Below are positions 1 through 8,788 of a stretch of 52,819 bases of DNA, one piece after another (position 1 is the stretch's first letter; every line of letters begins with the position of its first letter). The notes below the pieces were generated by a model. It was not told where the DNA came from, ran no database searches, and saw nothing but the letters and a program-made list of their open reading frames with translations. The DNA is from Planctomycetota bacterium (lineage in GTDB: Bacteria; Planctomycetota; UBA11346), in contig JANQLF010000178.1 of assembly GCA_028280785.1 (NCBI GenBank), positions 1 through 52,819 of the forward strand, in the 5' to 3' direction. Both the position numbers and the translations under genes were made by a program.

Positions 1-177
1 GGGCGCCTAACGCGATAATTGCACACGATTTGGAGAGAAAAGACATAAAAAATCCTTGTAGTAGATTGATTGTGGTGGGATGCAGCCATTTCTACAGAGG
101 CGTATCGCAAGTCAATATAATACGACTAAGGCCTTAAAATGTGCTACTTACGGTGATAGCCTGTAGCATTATTGCTT
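1..177. other. Non-coding left edge, nothing recognised
   Basis: No convincing reading frame, RNA gene or repeat was seen between the window edge and the terminator. Stops are frequent in all frames. It is probably intergenic sequence before the next gene to the left. Confidence 0.5.
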
Positions 178-208
178 AAAAAAAAGCACCCTGGGTGTCC
201 CAGGGTGC
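178..208 (-). terminator. Rho-independent terminator of the DUF4091 gene
   Basis: Bases 186-195 and 199-208 form a perfect 10-bp GC-rich inverted repeat around a 3-base loop. Read on the minus strand, the stem is followed by eight T residues (178-185). It lies 27 bases past the stop of the minus-strand DUF4091 gene, exactly where an intrinsic terminator is expected. On the plus strand there is no T tract after the stem, so it acts in one direction only. Confidence 0.93.
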
Positions 209-234
209 ATTGTAATCGTCTGAGTTGCGTGTGT

Positions 235-2994
235 TTACTTAGCTAAGAGCTGTAAAACGCCCTCTTTCATTTCGCTGAATCCTTGGGCGGTCATCTTACC
301 AAATTTAACTGCGGCTGCTTCATCGACGAATTTTTGATTATATTCAGCACTCAACGGTACTTTTTGTGAGACTAAAACGCCCATATGTGCGCGGCTCCAT
401 TTGTTTTTAAACATCAGGAGTCGTAATAGCTCACAGTCTTGTGCACCGCGACGAAAACCATGGACGCGAAATGATGCAATGGCATCGCCATAAGGAGGAG
501 CATTAACGATTAAGCCGTTACCGCCACCATTTGGATCAGGGTTAGTTAAGCCTTTGCCGAGTGATTGCCAAGGTAATACGCCATCGCTTTCATTGACAAA
601 AGCTTTCAGACACCATGCAGCGGTTTCCCATTTACTATTCTTGTGATTTGGACAAGAGCCATAGGCGTACATAATAGAAGGAATGTTTTTCTTGCTGTTT
701 TTTACCATGCGTGATTTATCAAAACCACCACCACCAAGGTAAATAATATTCATGAGATCATCGGATAAGTTGCCTTGCCAAGTTAAGCGTGAGATATCGC
801 CACGGTATAGGAAAACTGGTTTACCACGATTTAACTTAGTCAAACCTTGCTCATAATATTTTTCAATCCATTCATACGTATAAACCTCGTCATCATTGAT
901 TGCTTCTTTCCATAGACGACCCCAGTAATTTAACGCTTCCCAATCACGATAGATATTTGGTTCATCCAAGGTCCAGCAAGTGTAGCCGAATTTACTTTTG
1001 TTATTCAAGTAGCATTGGAATGCCGTGCGTGTCCATTTTTTATCTTCAGCATGCTTGTAAAAATCACTGACACAATTTTTAAATGCCGTTGCGTACGCTT
1101 TGTCCATCGCTTCTTCGATTGGCTTAGCCAATATGTGATGCTTAACAAAGCCATCTTTGTCATTACGCCCTTTTGGTAATTTAAAGCCTGGTTTGTAATG
1201 TTTGCGGAAATCTACTGGCCAGCCTTCGAAATGTGGGAGGTACAATGATGCAACTGGAATACCAGCGCGTGGATTGTCTTTAAATAATGAGCCGTCTAAA
1301 AGTGGCCCGATATTGTCATCAAAACGTTTCCAGTTGGTTACTTTGCCTTTGCCATCGATATCTGGCGTCCAGTCTTTATGGACGTTACCACCTTGGCTAT
1401 AGGGGACACGGTTGATAGTGGAACGATGATAATGTGCTATCTTAAATGAATTTTTAAACTGTTGTGAATCTGCTGAACCAGGACCGCCATAACAGTTCAT
1501 TTCAGGGTTAAAGTAAATCTCGTCAGGAATAGTCACATCGTAGACTTGTACGTGTAATTTTAATTCCGCTTTATCAGAACCTGAGGAAAGTGTGACTGTG
1601 CCTTTATACAGGCCTGGTTTGGCATCCTTAGGAATATGTACGTCAGCAGTCACAGCTTGCAGTGTTTGACCAGCAATTTTATTATCTGCCATTGGGCATG
1701 AAACTTTACCATTCAACGGCAAGGCATACTCAGAATACTTACCGACATACCAATTTCGCCATAATCTAGCTGACTTGGTCGAAATAGTGCTTTTACCTTT
1801 TAAGTCACTGATTTTTATATCGACGTCGTTAATTGCGCCAGCAATAGCAATTTGAAAGCTGATCGATTCGGCTTTTGCTGATGGTAGATAGATGGTGCCT
1901 TTTGATCCATCCCAGACAGCGTTTATTTTACTTAAATCTTCAGCGTCTTCGTGTAATGCTTTGCCGTTGATCGGGTCAATCATAGTTAATTCAGGAAAGG
2001 CATAAACTTTTGCTGATCCTAATTTTTGAGGAGCCCCCGCCTTAGGTTTAAATTTGCTTGCTGGAAGTTTAGGAACGGTTAAGGCAGGACTCACTTTGCC
2101 TTTGGCGCTGACGGCACTACCAGCCGTTCCTGCAATATTTTTGGTGACAATTTCGAGGTTAATACTCTTTCCTGGTGGCAAATCGAGTAATTGAAAGGTT
2201 TGCGTTTTACCAGGTTCTGCCATGGGAATTTGCCAACGTGGTAAATCTTTGCCGTCGACTTTGATATCAAAAGAGAAGGCATTTTTTGGGGCTTTTAATT
2301 CAACAGTAACGGCACCAAATTCACGGACAGCCCAATTAGGTGCTGGGCTAATTTTGACACCGCTGACTTTACCCGGTGCAGCTGGAATCGTATCGCTGAC
2401 TTCAACAATTAATTTAGGACTCTGGATGTAACAGTTCATGCTGTAGTGCGAAGAACCATCCATAATAAAAATGCCATGTGAGGCACCGGAGACTAAAGCC
2501 TGAACGATAGCAGGATTAATTTCGGCTTTGTGTTGACCGCCGCCGGGTATTAATTTAACGTTATCTCGAATGGTGTAGCTGTGGCCGCAGGCGACATCAT
2601 AGGTGCGTGCACCGGGCCAACCCCAATGACCATCAATGCCATTGCTATTCGCTGAAGCTTTTTTGCCGTTCCAAGGATAGGCAACCGTGGTAACGGAAAT
2701 CCATGTGAGGTCGGTGCCGGCGTTTAATTTATATTTAGCACCACCAGCAGCCTTAACTTGCAACCAGGCTTTGTTGATGGTTTTGCCTTTGAGTTTGGAG
2801 ACATCGAATTTCACCAAACCAAATTGTTCGAACCATTTAATTTTCATTTTCCCGCGAGCGTTAACGAGGTCACGCTCTTTAGGGTGGAATGATGGTGAAT
2901 TTATTTCTGTGCTATTACAGGTCACAGTAGCCGCTGATAAAGCAACGTAGCAAAGGCACAGGATAAAAAGTGAAGACAATGAACGAGCGTACAT
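235..2994 (-). CDS. Secreted DUF4091 glycoside-hydrolase-like protein with N-terminal beta-sandwich
   Basis: The 919-residue product starts with a clear signal peptide (about residues 1-22, hydrophobic FILCLCYVALSA), so it should be exported. Residues about 25-200 resemble a DNRLRE/CBM96-like beta-sandwich (motif GLVKFDVSKLKGKTI). A fibronectin-like segment follows, then a long C-terminal DUF4091 region. DUF4091 hallmarks are visible: WTLDEP near residue 673 (candidate acidic catalytic site), a following F/Y-R-x-D-x-S-R stretch, and a late RxGxQDxExL helix. The ATG at 2994 is preceded by GGGAGA, which supports this start. The gene stands alone on the minus strand, has its own terminator, and is divergent from the 3342 operon. 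It is one of four DUF4091 paralogues here. Enzymatic activity on a glycan is inferred; the substrate is unknown. Confidence 0.88.
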   Translation of the reverse strand: MYARSLSSLFILCLCYVALSAATVTCNSTEINSPSFHPKERDLVNARGKMKIKWFEQFGLVKFDVSKLKGKTINKAWLQVKAAGGAKYKLNAGTDLTWISVTTVAYPWNGKKASANSNGIDGHWGWPGARTYDVACGHSYTIRDNVKLIPGGGQHKAEINPAIVQALVSGASHGIFIMDGSSHYSMNCYIQSPKLIVEVSDTIPAAPGKVSGVKISPAPNWAVREFGAVTVELKAPKNAFSFDIKVDGKDLPRWQIPMAEPGKTQTFQLLDLPPGKSINLEIVTKNIAGTAGSAVSAKGKVSPALTVPKLPASKFKPKAGAPQKLGSAKVYAFPELTMIDPINGKALHEDAEDLSKINAVWDGSKGTIYLPSAKAESISFQIAIAGAINDVDIKISDLKGKSTISTKSARLWRNWYVGKYSEYALPLNGKVSCPMADNKIAGQTLQAVTADVHIPKDAKPGLYKGTVTLSSGSDKAELKLHVQVYDVTIPDEIYFNPEMNCYGGPGSADSQQFKNSFKIAHYHRSTINRVPYSQGGNVHKDWTPDIDGKGKVTNWKRFDDNIGPLLDGSLFKDNPRAGIPVASLYLPHFEGWPVDFRKHYKPGFKLPKGRNDKDGFVKHHILAKPIEEAMDKAYATAFKNCVSDFYKHAEDKKWTRTAFQCYLNNKSKFGYTCWTLDEPNIYRDWEALNYWGRLWKEAINDDEVYTYEWIEKYYEQGLTKLNRGKPVFLYRGDISRLTWQGNLSDDLMNIIYLGGGGFDKSRMVKNSKKNIPSIMYAYGSCPNHKNSKWETAAWCLKAFVNESDGVLPWQSLGKGLTNPDPNGGGNGLIVNAPPYGDAIASFRVHGFRRGAQDCELLRLLMFKNKWSRAHMGVLVSQKVPLSAEYNQKFVDEAAAVKFGKMTAQGFSEMKEGVLQLLAK

Positions 2995-3197
2995 GGGGTC
3001 TCCCTAATGTTATGTACGATTAAGAACAGTTAAATGGGAATAGAACACGCTAGGCATAGCGTTATGAATGTCAAAAGCTGTAATCTTTAGATTAACGTCA
3101 GTGAGTGTTTTAGTGACCATAATTTTTATAACTAATTTTAAAAAGCATAACAATATAGAGGCATTCATTACACTTATTGAGTATATCTTAAGAAAAC

Positions 3198-3318
3198 CAG
3201 TACAATAAATGCATGGGTTCTGTGTTGGACACGAGTGTACTGTAAAAATAGAATTGTGCCGAATAACAGTGATGCTAGGGTCACTTTTAGCCCACTAGTC
3301 TGGTTTAAAAGCAGTACA
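3198..3318. promoter_or_regulatory. Three CAGTACA elements upstream of the TIM-barrel/SUMF1 operon
   Basis: CAGTACA occurs at 3198-3204 and 3312-3318, and its reverse complement TGTACTG at 3236-3242. Three copies of a 7-mer in 121 bases, one of them between a candidate -35 and -10, suggest an operator. The half-site resembles the GTACAG/CTGTAC repeat in front of the GntR gene at 18.7 kb, so the same or a related regulator could act here. This is inference from sequence similarity only. Confidence 0.35.
3225..3254 (+). promoter_or_regulatory. Candidate promoter for the 3.3-10 kb operon
   Basis: TTGGAC at 3225-3230 and TAGAAT at 3249-3254 are separated by 18 bases. The -10 is close to consensus; the -35 is weak. 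The inverted TGTACTG element lies in the spacer. The distance to the ATG at 3342 allows a leader of about 80 bases. Confidence 0.35.
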
Positions 3319-3341
3319 TGTAAGAAAAGAGAGAATTGTCT

Positions 3342-5402
3342 ATGCGATTATGTTTAAGCGTTCTGTTTTGTATCTTAGTTACGTCCTTACAGGCGAGTGA
3401 AGCCAATGTTGATGATATAGGCGTTAATAATGGAGCTTGGACTTATGCTGAAGTAACTGATTTCAGTACACCTGAATGGAAAGCAGCGCTTAAAAAACAT
3501 CGCAAACGTTTGCGTGAATTATATGGGCCGACAACAAATAGACCGCTGGCCATGCGTAAAGGTTTCGTTGAGACCATGGCCTTTTTATATGATAAGCGAC
3601 TCTATGATCACGATAAACAAACTTGGAAAATAAACGAATTTCTCGATCGTGGTGAAAAAGAATTTGGCGGTTATGACCAAATTATTTTATGGCAAAATTA
3701 TCCACGCTTAGGTATCGATGAGCGTAGTCAATTTACGTATTTTCGTGATTTACCAGGCGGTCATGCTGGTTTAGCAAAAATAGTTGAGGCCTGTCATAAG
3801 CGCAACGTATTGGTGTTTATTTCCTACAATCCGTGGGATACCAGCACCAAGCAGGAAGAAACTCATTTAGCAGGTATGATTGAGCTCTTACAGAATATTA
3901 AGGCCGATGGCGTTTATTTAGATACCATGGTTAAAATTCCTGAGGGGTGGGACGCTGCATTCAAGGCTCAAGGCTTAAATGTCTTGTTTGGCTGTGAAAC
4001 GCATCCTTATAATCAATATTTAATCCCCATGCATTATGGTTGGGGGCAAGGGTGGCGCATCGATCCAGCAACGGTGATTTATAATACGCGTTGGTTATAT
4101 CCAGAATTTAAAACATTTTTAACCAGTGATCGTCATAGTCGTGAACATTGGAATGAATTGTGCAGCGCGTGGATGAATGGCTGTGGTATTTTGATGTGGG
4201 AAAATGTATTTGGTGACAATGAGATGTGGGTTGAGCGTGATAAGGCATTTTTACGCCGGATTAAGCCCTTACAGGTGGCATTGTATGAACATTGGGAAAG
4301 CCCGTTGTGGGAACCACATATAAAATCCCTAAATAAACAAGTGAAAATTAATAAATGGCCAGCGAATAATCAGGTCGTGTATACCTTATACAATAATGGC
4401 AATGATTTAAGCAATGTTGCATTGATACAGGCACAAGCGAATAAGCAGTATATTGATTTATTTACTGGAAAGAAATTGGTGATAAATAATCAGGCTGTTG
4501 TTGGTAGTATCTTTAAAAATTCGATTGGCGGTATTTTGGAAATAAACGCTGATGCAGCAATTGATTCGCTTACATTTGTCAAAGCAGGAACAGCACTACA
4601 GTGGGAAGATGCAGATACCAAGATGCTGCATACGGCCCAGCGCTTGCCAGGAACGACGCTTACAAGTGTTTATGGCGGCAAGAAAACACCTCCAATTCCC
4701 GATGACATGGTGTGGATTGACGGGAGTAAATGGAAGCCACATATTCATCATAAATGGCATGGCGCACGTTGTTGGCAGCACCGACAATTTAAAAATAAAC
4801 CACCAGAAATCGATACGCTTGGATTTGCTATAGATAAATTCCCAGTGACCAATGCACAGTTTAAAGTGTTTTTAGACAAGAGCGGCTATAAGCCAAAAGA
4901 GACGCACAATTTCCTCCGCCATTGGCAAGACGGCAGTATTCCAAAAGGATTAGAGCAGCACCCGGTAGTTCATGTATCGCAACAGGACGCCAAAGCCTAT
5001 GCCAAGTGGGCTAAGAAACGTTTGCCCACTGAATTCGAATGGCAATTAGCGGCGCAAGGTCAAGAACGCTATGCCTATCCATGGGGTAACACCTTGGATA
5101 AAGCCAAGGTGAATATGACGGGTAAAACAATGGCTGTTGGTGCACAAGCGGTAGGCGCAACGCCAACAGGTGTTCACGATTTATGTGGCCACGTTTGGCA
5201 GTGGCTTGATGATGTTTATGAGACACCGGTTTTAAAATTCACCGTTGTCAAAGGTGGTAGTTTTTACTATATGCCAGAGGGCCATAGTAAGTGGTATCCG
5301 TTAGATGGAGCCATTGAAAATACGAGTCATGTTAAGGTACCATTGTTATCACCATCATTAGATCGTTTTTCGACGGTCGGATTTCGCTGTGTTCGTGATT
5401 AG
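3342..5402 (+). CDS. Secreted TIM-barrel glycosidase-like protein fused to a SUMF1 (FGE-sulfatase fold) domain
   Basis: The product is 686 residues from the ATG at 3342. A TTG two codons upstream is open, but the ATG follows an AGAGAGA purine run. Residues 1-19 are a signal peptide. Residues about 30-340 look like a TIM barrel of glycoside-hydrolase type, with DGVYLDTM as a typical strand-end acidic motif. A beta-sandwich-like linker follows. Residues about 450-686 form a SUMF1/FGE-sulfatase domain (DKFPVTNAQF, RLPTEFEWQLAAQG, YPWGN, GVHDLCGHVWQW, VGFRCVRD). The two active-site cysteines of true formylglycine-generating enzymes are absent around GGSFYYMPEGH, so the domain is probably structural or ligand-binding. 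It is first in an operon and 9 bases from the next gene. Substrate unknown. Confidence 0.83.
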   Translation: MRLCLSVLFCILVTSLQASEANVDDIGVNNGAWTYAEVTDFSTPEWKAALKKHRKRLRELYGPTTNRPLAMRKGFVETMAFLYDKRLYDHDKQTWKINEFLDRGEKEFGGYDQIILWQNYPRLGIDERSQFTYFRDLPGGHAGLAKIVEACHKRNVLVFISYNPWDTSTKQEETHLAGMIELLQNIKADGVYLDTMVKIPEGWDAAFKAQGLNVLFGCETHPYNQYLIPMHYGWGQGWRIDPATVIYNTRWLYPEFKTFLTSDRHSREHWNELCSAWMNGCGILMWENVFGDNEMWVERDKAFLRRIKPLQVALYEHWESPLWEPHIKSLNKQVKINKWPANNQVVYTLYNNGNDLSNVALIQAQANKQYIDLFTGKKLVINNQAVVGSIFKNSIGGILEINADAAIDSLTFVKAGTALQWEDADTKMLHTAQRLPGTTLTSVYGGKKTPPIPDDMVWIDGSKWKPHIHHKWHGARCWQHRQFKNKPPEIDTLGFAIDKFPVTNAQFKVFLDKSGYKPKETHNFLRHWQDGSIPKGLEQHPVVHVSQQDAKAYAKWAKKRLPTEFEWQLAAQGQERYAYPWGNTLDKAKVNMTGKTMAVGAQAVGATPTGVHDLCGHVWQWLDDVYETPVLKFTVVKGGSFYYMPEGHSKWYPLDGAIENTSHVKVPLLSPSLDRFSTVGFRCVRD

Positions 5403-5411
5403 GGTCATGCT

Positions 5412-7736
5412 ATGAAATATCTTCGATTACTTTTTATGTTATGCTTTTGTATATCGCTTGCTGCATCAGAGGCATTGGTTAAAGAACTTAAACAACACAT
5501 TGGCAGTGAACGAGCCTTTGTCGTCTGTTTGACCGATAAAGATCAGTCCTTGCCAATTGCCTTACGTGCAGCGTCACAGTTTTATGTGCATGGATTAGTA
5601 AAAGCCGAGCACAAACGTGGTGCTCGCGAACAAATTGATAAAGAGGGTGTTTACGGTGACCGCCTCTTCGTTGAAGCTTACCCAGGAAGCAAACGTTTAA
5701 GTTATCCTGATTATTGTGCTAATCTTATTTTTGTCAGTGAGTCTGCGCAGGAAACAAGCTGGGATGAAATTGTTCGAGTGCTCATGCCTGAACGCGGCGT
5801 CTTATGTGTCGAAGGAAATAATGGCGCTGCGCAAACATTGGCTGCGTTAGGATTACAACCAGCGGGCAATAAAAGCATCGATGGAAAAACATATGCGTAT
5901 TTTAAACGGCCTCGCCCAGCGGGTATGGGTGATTGGAATCATGATCGTCGGGTTAATGCAGCCAACGATCGTGTTTTAGATGCTGATCGCATTCGCGGAC
6001 CTTTTCATACGGCGTGGACTAACATGGGACATTCGTTTAGTAAATTTGGTATTCCAGTTGCGGCGTATGGTTACACCATTTTGCGTAGTGGTGGTATTTT
6101 GGATAAACGTAAAAAATCTTCTACTTGCACGATCACGGCGTTTAATGGCTATAACGGTTTTCAAGAATGGAAAGTTACCTTACCAGAGCCAGATGGTATT
6201 GATTTAGTGGTCTCTGAAAAACATGTCTTTGCTAATGCTGGTACACAATTGTGTGCTTATCATTTAAAGAATGGGAAAGAAGCTTGGGCGCTCAAAGCAA
6301 GTGATGTTGATCCTAAAATGACCATGTGGGTAAAATATGCTTACGCCAACAACGCGCTCTTAGTTCATTTAACTGAAAAGAAAGTTGATAAAATACATAA
6401 AAATAGTCTACCAGCTGAATCTATTGTGGCAAATTTAGACCCAGTCACTGGTAAAGCACGTTGGTCTAAAACACTAAACCCCGGTCCTTATCAATGTTTG
6501 TTGGCTGATGGCAAAGTCTTCGTCGCAATTCCACATACATCTTTGTCGGCTTATGCTGCTGACAGTGGAGAAGAATTGTGGCAAATACCGATGAAACATG
6601 GAGTTTCAAAAAGCAAGGGCCTGTATCTTACCAATAATTATATTGTGTATAATCGTGTTCCCTATGACGCATCAAATGGTGAGCAACAAAAGCAAGATGT
6701 CTTGAAGCAAGGGGGGCTTTATGCCTTTACCCATAACAAAGATGCTACTGGTGTGCAAACAACTATTGCCAAAGGTGATAATAAAGAGGTCATAGGTTCA
6801 GTAAAAGTATTCCGAGATCCTTATGATCCTAAAACCGGCATACCAGAAGGCTCATGGTGTTATGGCCGCTGTATTGTCAGGACCGAAACGACGCACTGTA
6901 AATTCTTCTCGTCGTATGGCACGATGATTTTAGATAAATTACATGCGCGTTTATACGCCGCTGAAGGCTTTCGCGCCAATTGCCGTACTGGCGTGATTGC
7001 CGGGAATGGCATGGTCTATAATTCAGCCAGTGGTTGTAGTTGTAGTTATGCTATTAAAGCAGGAATCGCTTTAGTGCCTGTATCGATGGATATGTATGAA
7101 GGTGAAAAAGCGCCGGCGCAATTACAAAAAGGACCAGCTTATAAAGCAGCAATAAACGGTGTTGCAACGGAAACAGATTGGCCGATGTATCGTCGTGATA
7201 ATGCACGGACCAGTGGTGGCCCCGGTTCTTTACAATTGCCGTTGCAAAGCGCGTGGTCGGCAAGGTTAAAAGGAAAATTAACACCTGCTGCAGCGGTTAA
7301 TGATTTAGTCTTTATTGGTTCTGATGCCCATCGTGTTTACGCCATCGATGCGAGCACCGGCGCGATTAAATGGCAAAAATTTACCGGTGGTAAAGTCTTA
7401 GTGACACCAACTTATTGGCAGGGTCGTTTATTCGTAGGCTGTGAAGATGGTTATGTGTATTCGTATAAGGCTGATGATGGTCAATTAATTTGGCGCTTTC
7501 GTGCTTCGCCTTATGACCGCCGTATGCTTGATTTTGGTGAATTACGTTCGAATTGGCCAGTCAATGGTGGGGTGATAATTGATGAAGGAATCTTGTATTT
7601 TTATGCTGGCCTCAGTAGCGCGGATAAAGTTTATGTTTACGCCTTAGACGCAAAAACTGCCGATATTAAATGGGTCAATAACGATGCTGGTTTTGCAACG
7701 ACGGAAGAAAATTTACGCACTGGTGCTTCGCCATAG
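5412..7736 (+). CDS. PQQ-like beta-propeller protein with degenerate methyltransferase-like head (N-terminal part, ends at in-frame TAG)
   Basis: A signal peptide (about residues 1-19) is followed by a degenerate Rossmann/methyltransferase-like segment (about 25-165; features such as VHGL, ANLIFVSE and VLMPERGVLCVEG). This combination is familiar from PVC-phylum propeller proteins. From residue about 210 onward, PQQ/BamB-like blades appear, each with an AYxxxxGxxxW pattern (AYHLKNGKEAW, AYAADSGEELW, AIDASTGAIKW, SYKADDGQLIW). The frame ends at a TAG (7734-7736) in mid-propeller. The same frame resumes immediately with GVSPKG and continues for 249 codons, so the intact gene would span 5412-8489 (about 1024 residues). 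It is either a nonsense-mutated gene, a sequence error, or two half-proteins. Likely role: periplasmic or outer-membrane scaffold, or a dehydrogenase-like propeller; cofactor binding is not shown. Confidence 0.8.
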   Translation: MKYLRLLFMLCFCISLAASEALVKELKQHIGSERAFVVCLTDKDQSLPIALRAASQFYVHGLVKAEHKRGAREQIDKEGVYGDRLFVEAYPGSKRLSYPDYCANLIFVSESAQETSWDEIVRVLMPERGVLCVEGNNGAAQTLAALGLQPAGNKSIDGKTYAYFKRPRPAGMGDWNHDRRVNAANDRVLDADRIRGPFHTAWTNMGHSFSKFGIPVAAYGYTILRSGGILDKRKKSSTCTITAFNGYNGFQEWKVTLPEPDGIDLVVSEKHVFANAGTQLCAYHLKNGKEAWALKASDVDPKMTMWVKYAYANNALLVHLTEKKVDKIHKNSLPAESIVANLDPVTGKARWSKTLNPGPYQCLLADGKVFVAIPHTSLSAYAADSGEELWQIPMKHGVSKSKGLYLTNNYIVYNRVPYDASNGEQQKQDVLKQGGLYAFTHNKDATGVQTTIAKGDNKEVIGSVKVFRDPYDPKTGIPEGSWCYGRCIVRTETTHCKFFSSYGTMILDKLHARLYAAEGFRANCRTGVIAGNGMVYNSASGCSCSYAIKAGIALVPVSMDMYEGEKAPAQLQKGPAYKAAINGVATETDWPMYRRDNARTSGGPGSLQLPLQSAWSARLKGKLTPAAAVNDLVFIGSDAHRVYAIDASTGAIKWQKFTGGKVLVTPTYWQGRLFVGCEDGYVYSYKADDGQLIWRFRASPYDRRMLDFGELRSNWPVNGGVIIDEGILYFYAGLSSADKVYVYALDAKTADIKWVNNDAGFATTEENLRTGASP

Positions 7737-7739
7737 GGT

Positions 7740-8489
7740 GTGTCGCCCAAGGGCATCATTTGTGCATCGGATGATATGCTCTATGTGCCGCAAGGGCAGA
7801 GCGTCCCAGCAGGCTTTCGCAAGAGCGATGGTAAACTGATGTGGTGGAAACGACGCGGTGATAGCGAACAACGTTCGAATATTCACATGCAATGGACTGG
7901 CGGACCGGAATTAAGTTATGCAGATGGTTGGCTCTATGTGGGTGGGGCCCAAAACAAGAAATTTAATTATTTCTATGCGGTCAATGGCAAAAATGGACGA
8001 GCGCTTGGTCAAGATTTCAAACATATGTTCAGTAATAAAAATATCGGCCGAGACGAAAATGGAGATGTGATTAATCCTAAAAAATCTTTGTGGGGTTTAC
8101 GTCCACAAAGTTTTGGTGGCTATACCTTGATAGCACCAGTCTATCACAAAAACAATTTATTTGTTTGGCGTCATGCCAATGGGAAGGTCATTATTGATAT
8201 TGCCGCGCATATCAGTCGTATAGAGCAAGGTATAAAGGCAGACATAGATCAACCTTTAGAGCTTGCTTTTGCAGGTGAACATGTCGTTCCTATGGGTGAT
8301 CAGGTTTTTGTTAGCAGTGGCAAGCAGTTGCTGGTTAAAGAATTAGAGACTGGTAAAGAATTGTGGAAACAAATTTTGGACAAACAGCCGAAAATAAGAA
8401 CCAATGGTATTACCTTACGTCAAAACCAAGTGATACTGGTCACTGATGCGAACGAGGTGATTTGCTGGAAGAGTGCATCTGCGCATTAA
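7740..8489 (+). pseudogene. C-terminal remainder of the PQQ-like beta-propeller protein, same frame after TAG
   Basis: This 249-codon stretch is in frame with the preceding gene and begins three bases after its TAG. The first possible start is a GTG with no purine-rich ribosome site in front of it, and the segment has no signal peptide, so it is unlikely to be an independent gene. It carries the last blades of the propeller (ASDDMLYVPQGQSVPAGF, FRKSDGKLMWW, LYVGGAQ, FYAVNGKNGR, VKELETGKELWKQ, VICWK). The junction GVSPKG...ASDDMLYVP matches the expected continuity of the family. The reading frame after the TAG is undamaged, so any mutation would be recent. Reinitiation at the GTG is possible but unproven. 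Confidence 0.7.
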
Positions 8490-8498
8490 TATGCATAG

Positions 8499-8783
8499 AT
8501 GCCAATAAATCACATTTTACTGTATAAGTTCAAGAGCGGTATTGACCGTATCGATGAACATCTAGATCACATTAGCACATTTGAAGGCAATACACCAGGC
8601 CTGTTAAGTCTCGACTGCGGCCGTAATGTCAGCGGTAAAAACCAGTTTACGCATGGTTTCGTCATGTGCTTTGAATCTGATTATCATTTAAGTCAGTACA
8701 ATAAATCAGAGGCGCACGCTGAATTAGTGAGTAAATTTCGTGATGATATGGATGATAAGCTGGTTATCGATCTGGAAATTTAG
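8499..8783 (+). CDS. Dabb (stress-responsive alpha/beta-barrel) domain protein
   Basis: The product is 94 residues, typical for a single Dabb/ferredoxin-like barrel. The pattern fits: an N-terminal MPINHILLYKFKSG strand, a helix that ends in a GL(L)SLDCGRN strand, FTHGFVMCFES, then a helix with YNKSEAHAELV and a final strand with VIDLEI. Dabb proteins are dimeric and often bind small hydrophobic or sugar-derived molecules. No catalytic role can be assigned. It has no signal peptide, so it is probably cytoplasmic. It sits 9 bases after the propeller frame and 5 bases before the phosphatase-like gene, so it is in the same operon. Confidence 0.82.
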   Translation: MPINHILLYKFKSGIDRIDEHLDHISTFEGNTPGLLSLDCGRNVSGKNQFTHGFVMCFESDYHLSQYNKSEAHAELVSKFRDDMDDKLVIDLEI

Positions 8784-8788
8784 ATTTC

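Larger units (their letters stand above)
2995..3341. other. Divergent intergenic region (347 bp)
   Basis: This AT-rich gap separates two divergent exported-protein genes and should hold both promoters. No ORF or stable hairpin was recognised. It holds three copies of a 7-base CAGTACA element, one of them inverted, and a possible plus-strand promoter. Both are listed separately. Confidence 0.6.

Noticed and set aside
7734-7736. TAG read as pyrrolysine or genome-wide recoding
   Set aside because: Several neighbouring genes end normally at TAG, and the gene is not of a type known to carry pyrrolysine. A mutation or sequence error is simpler.
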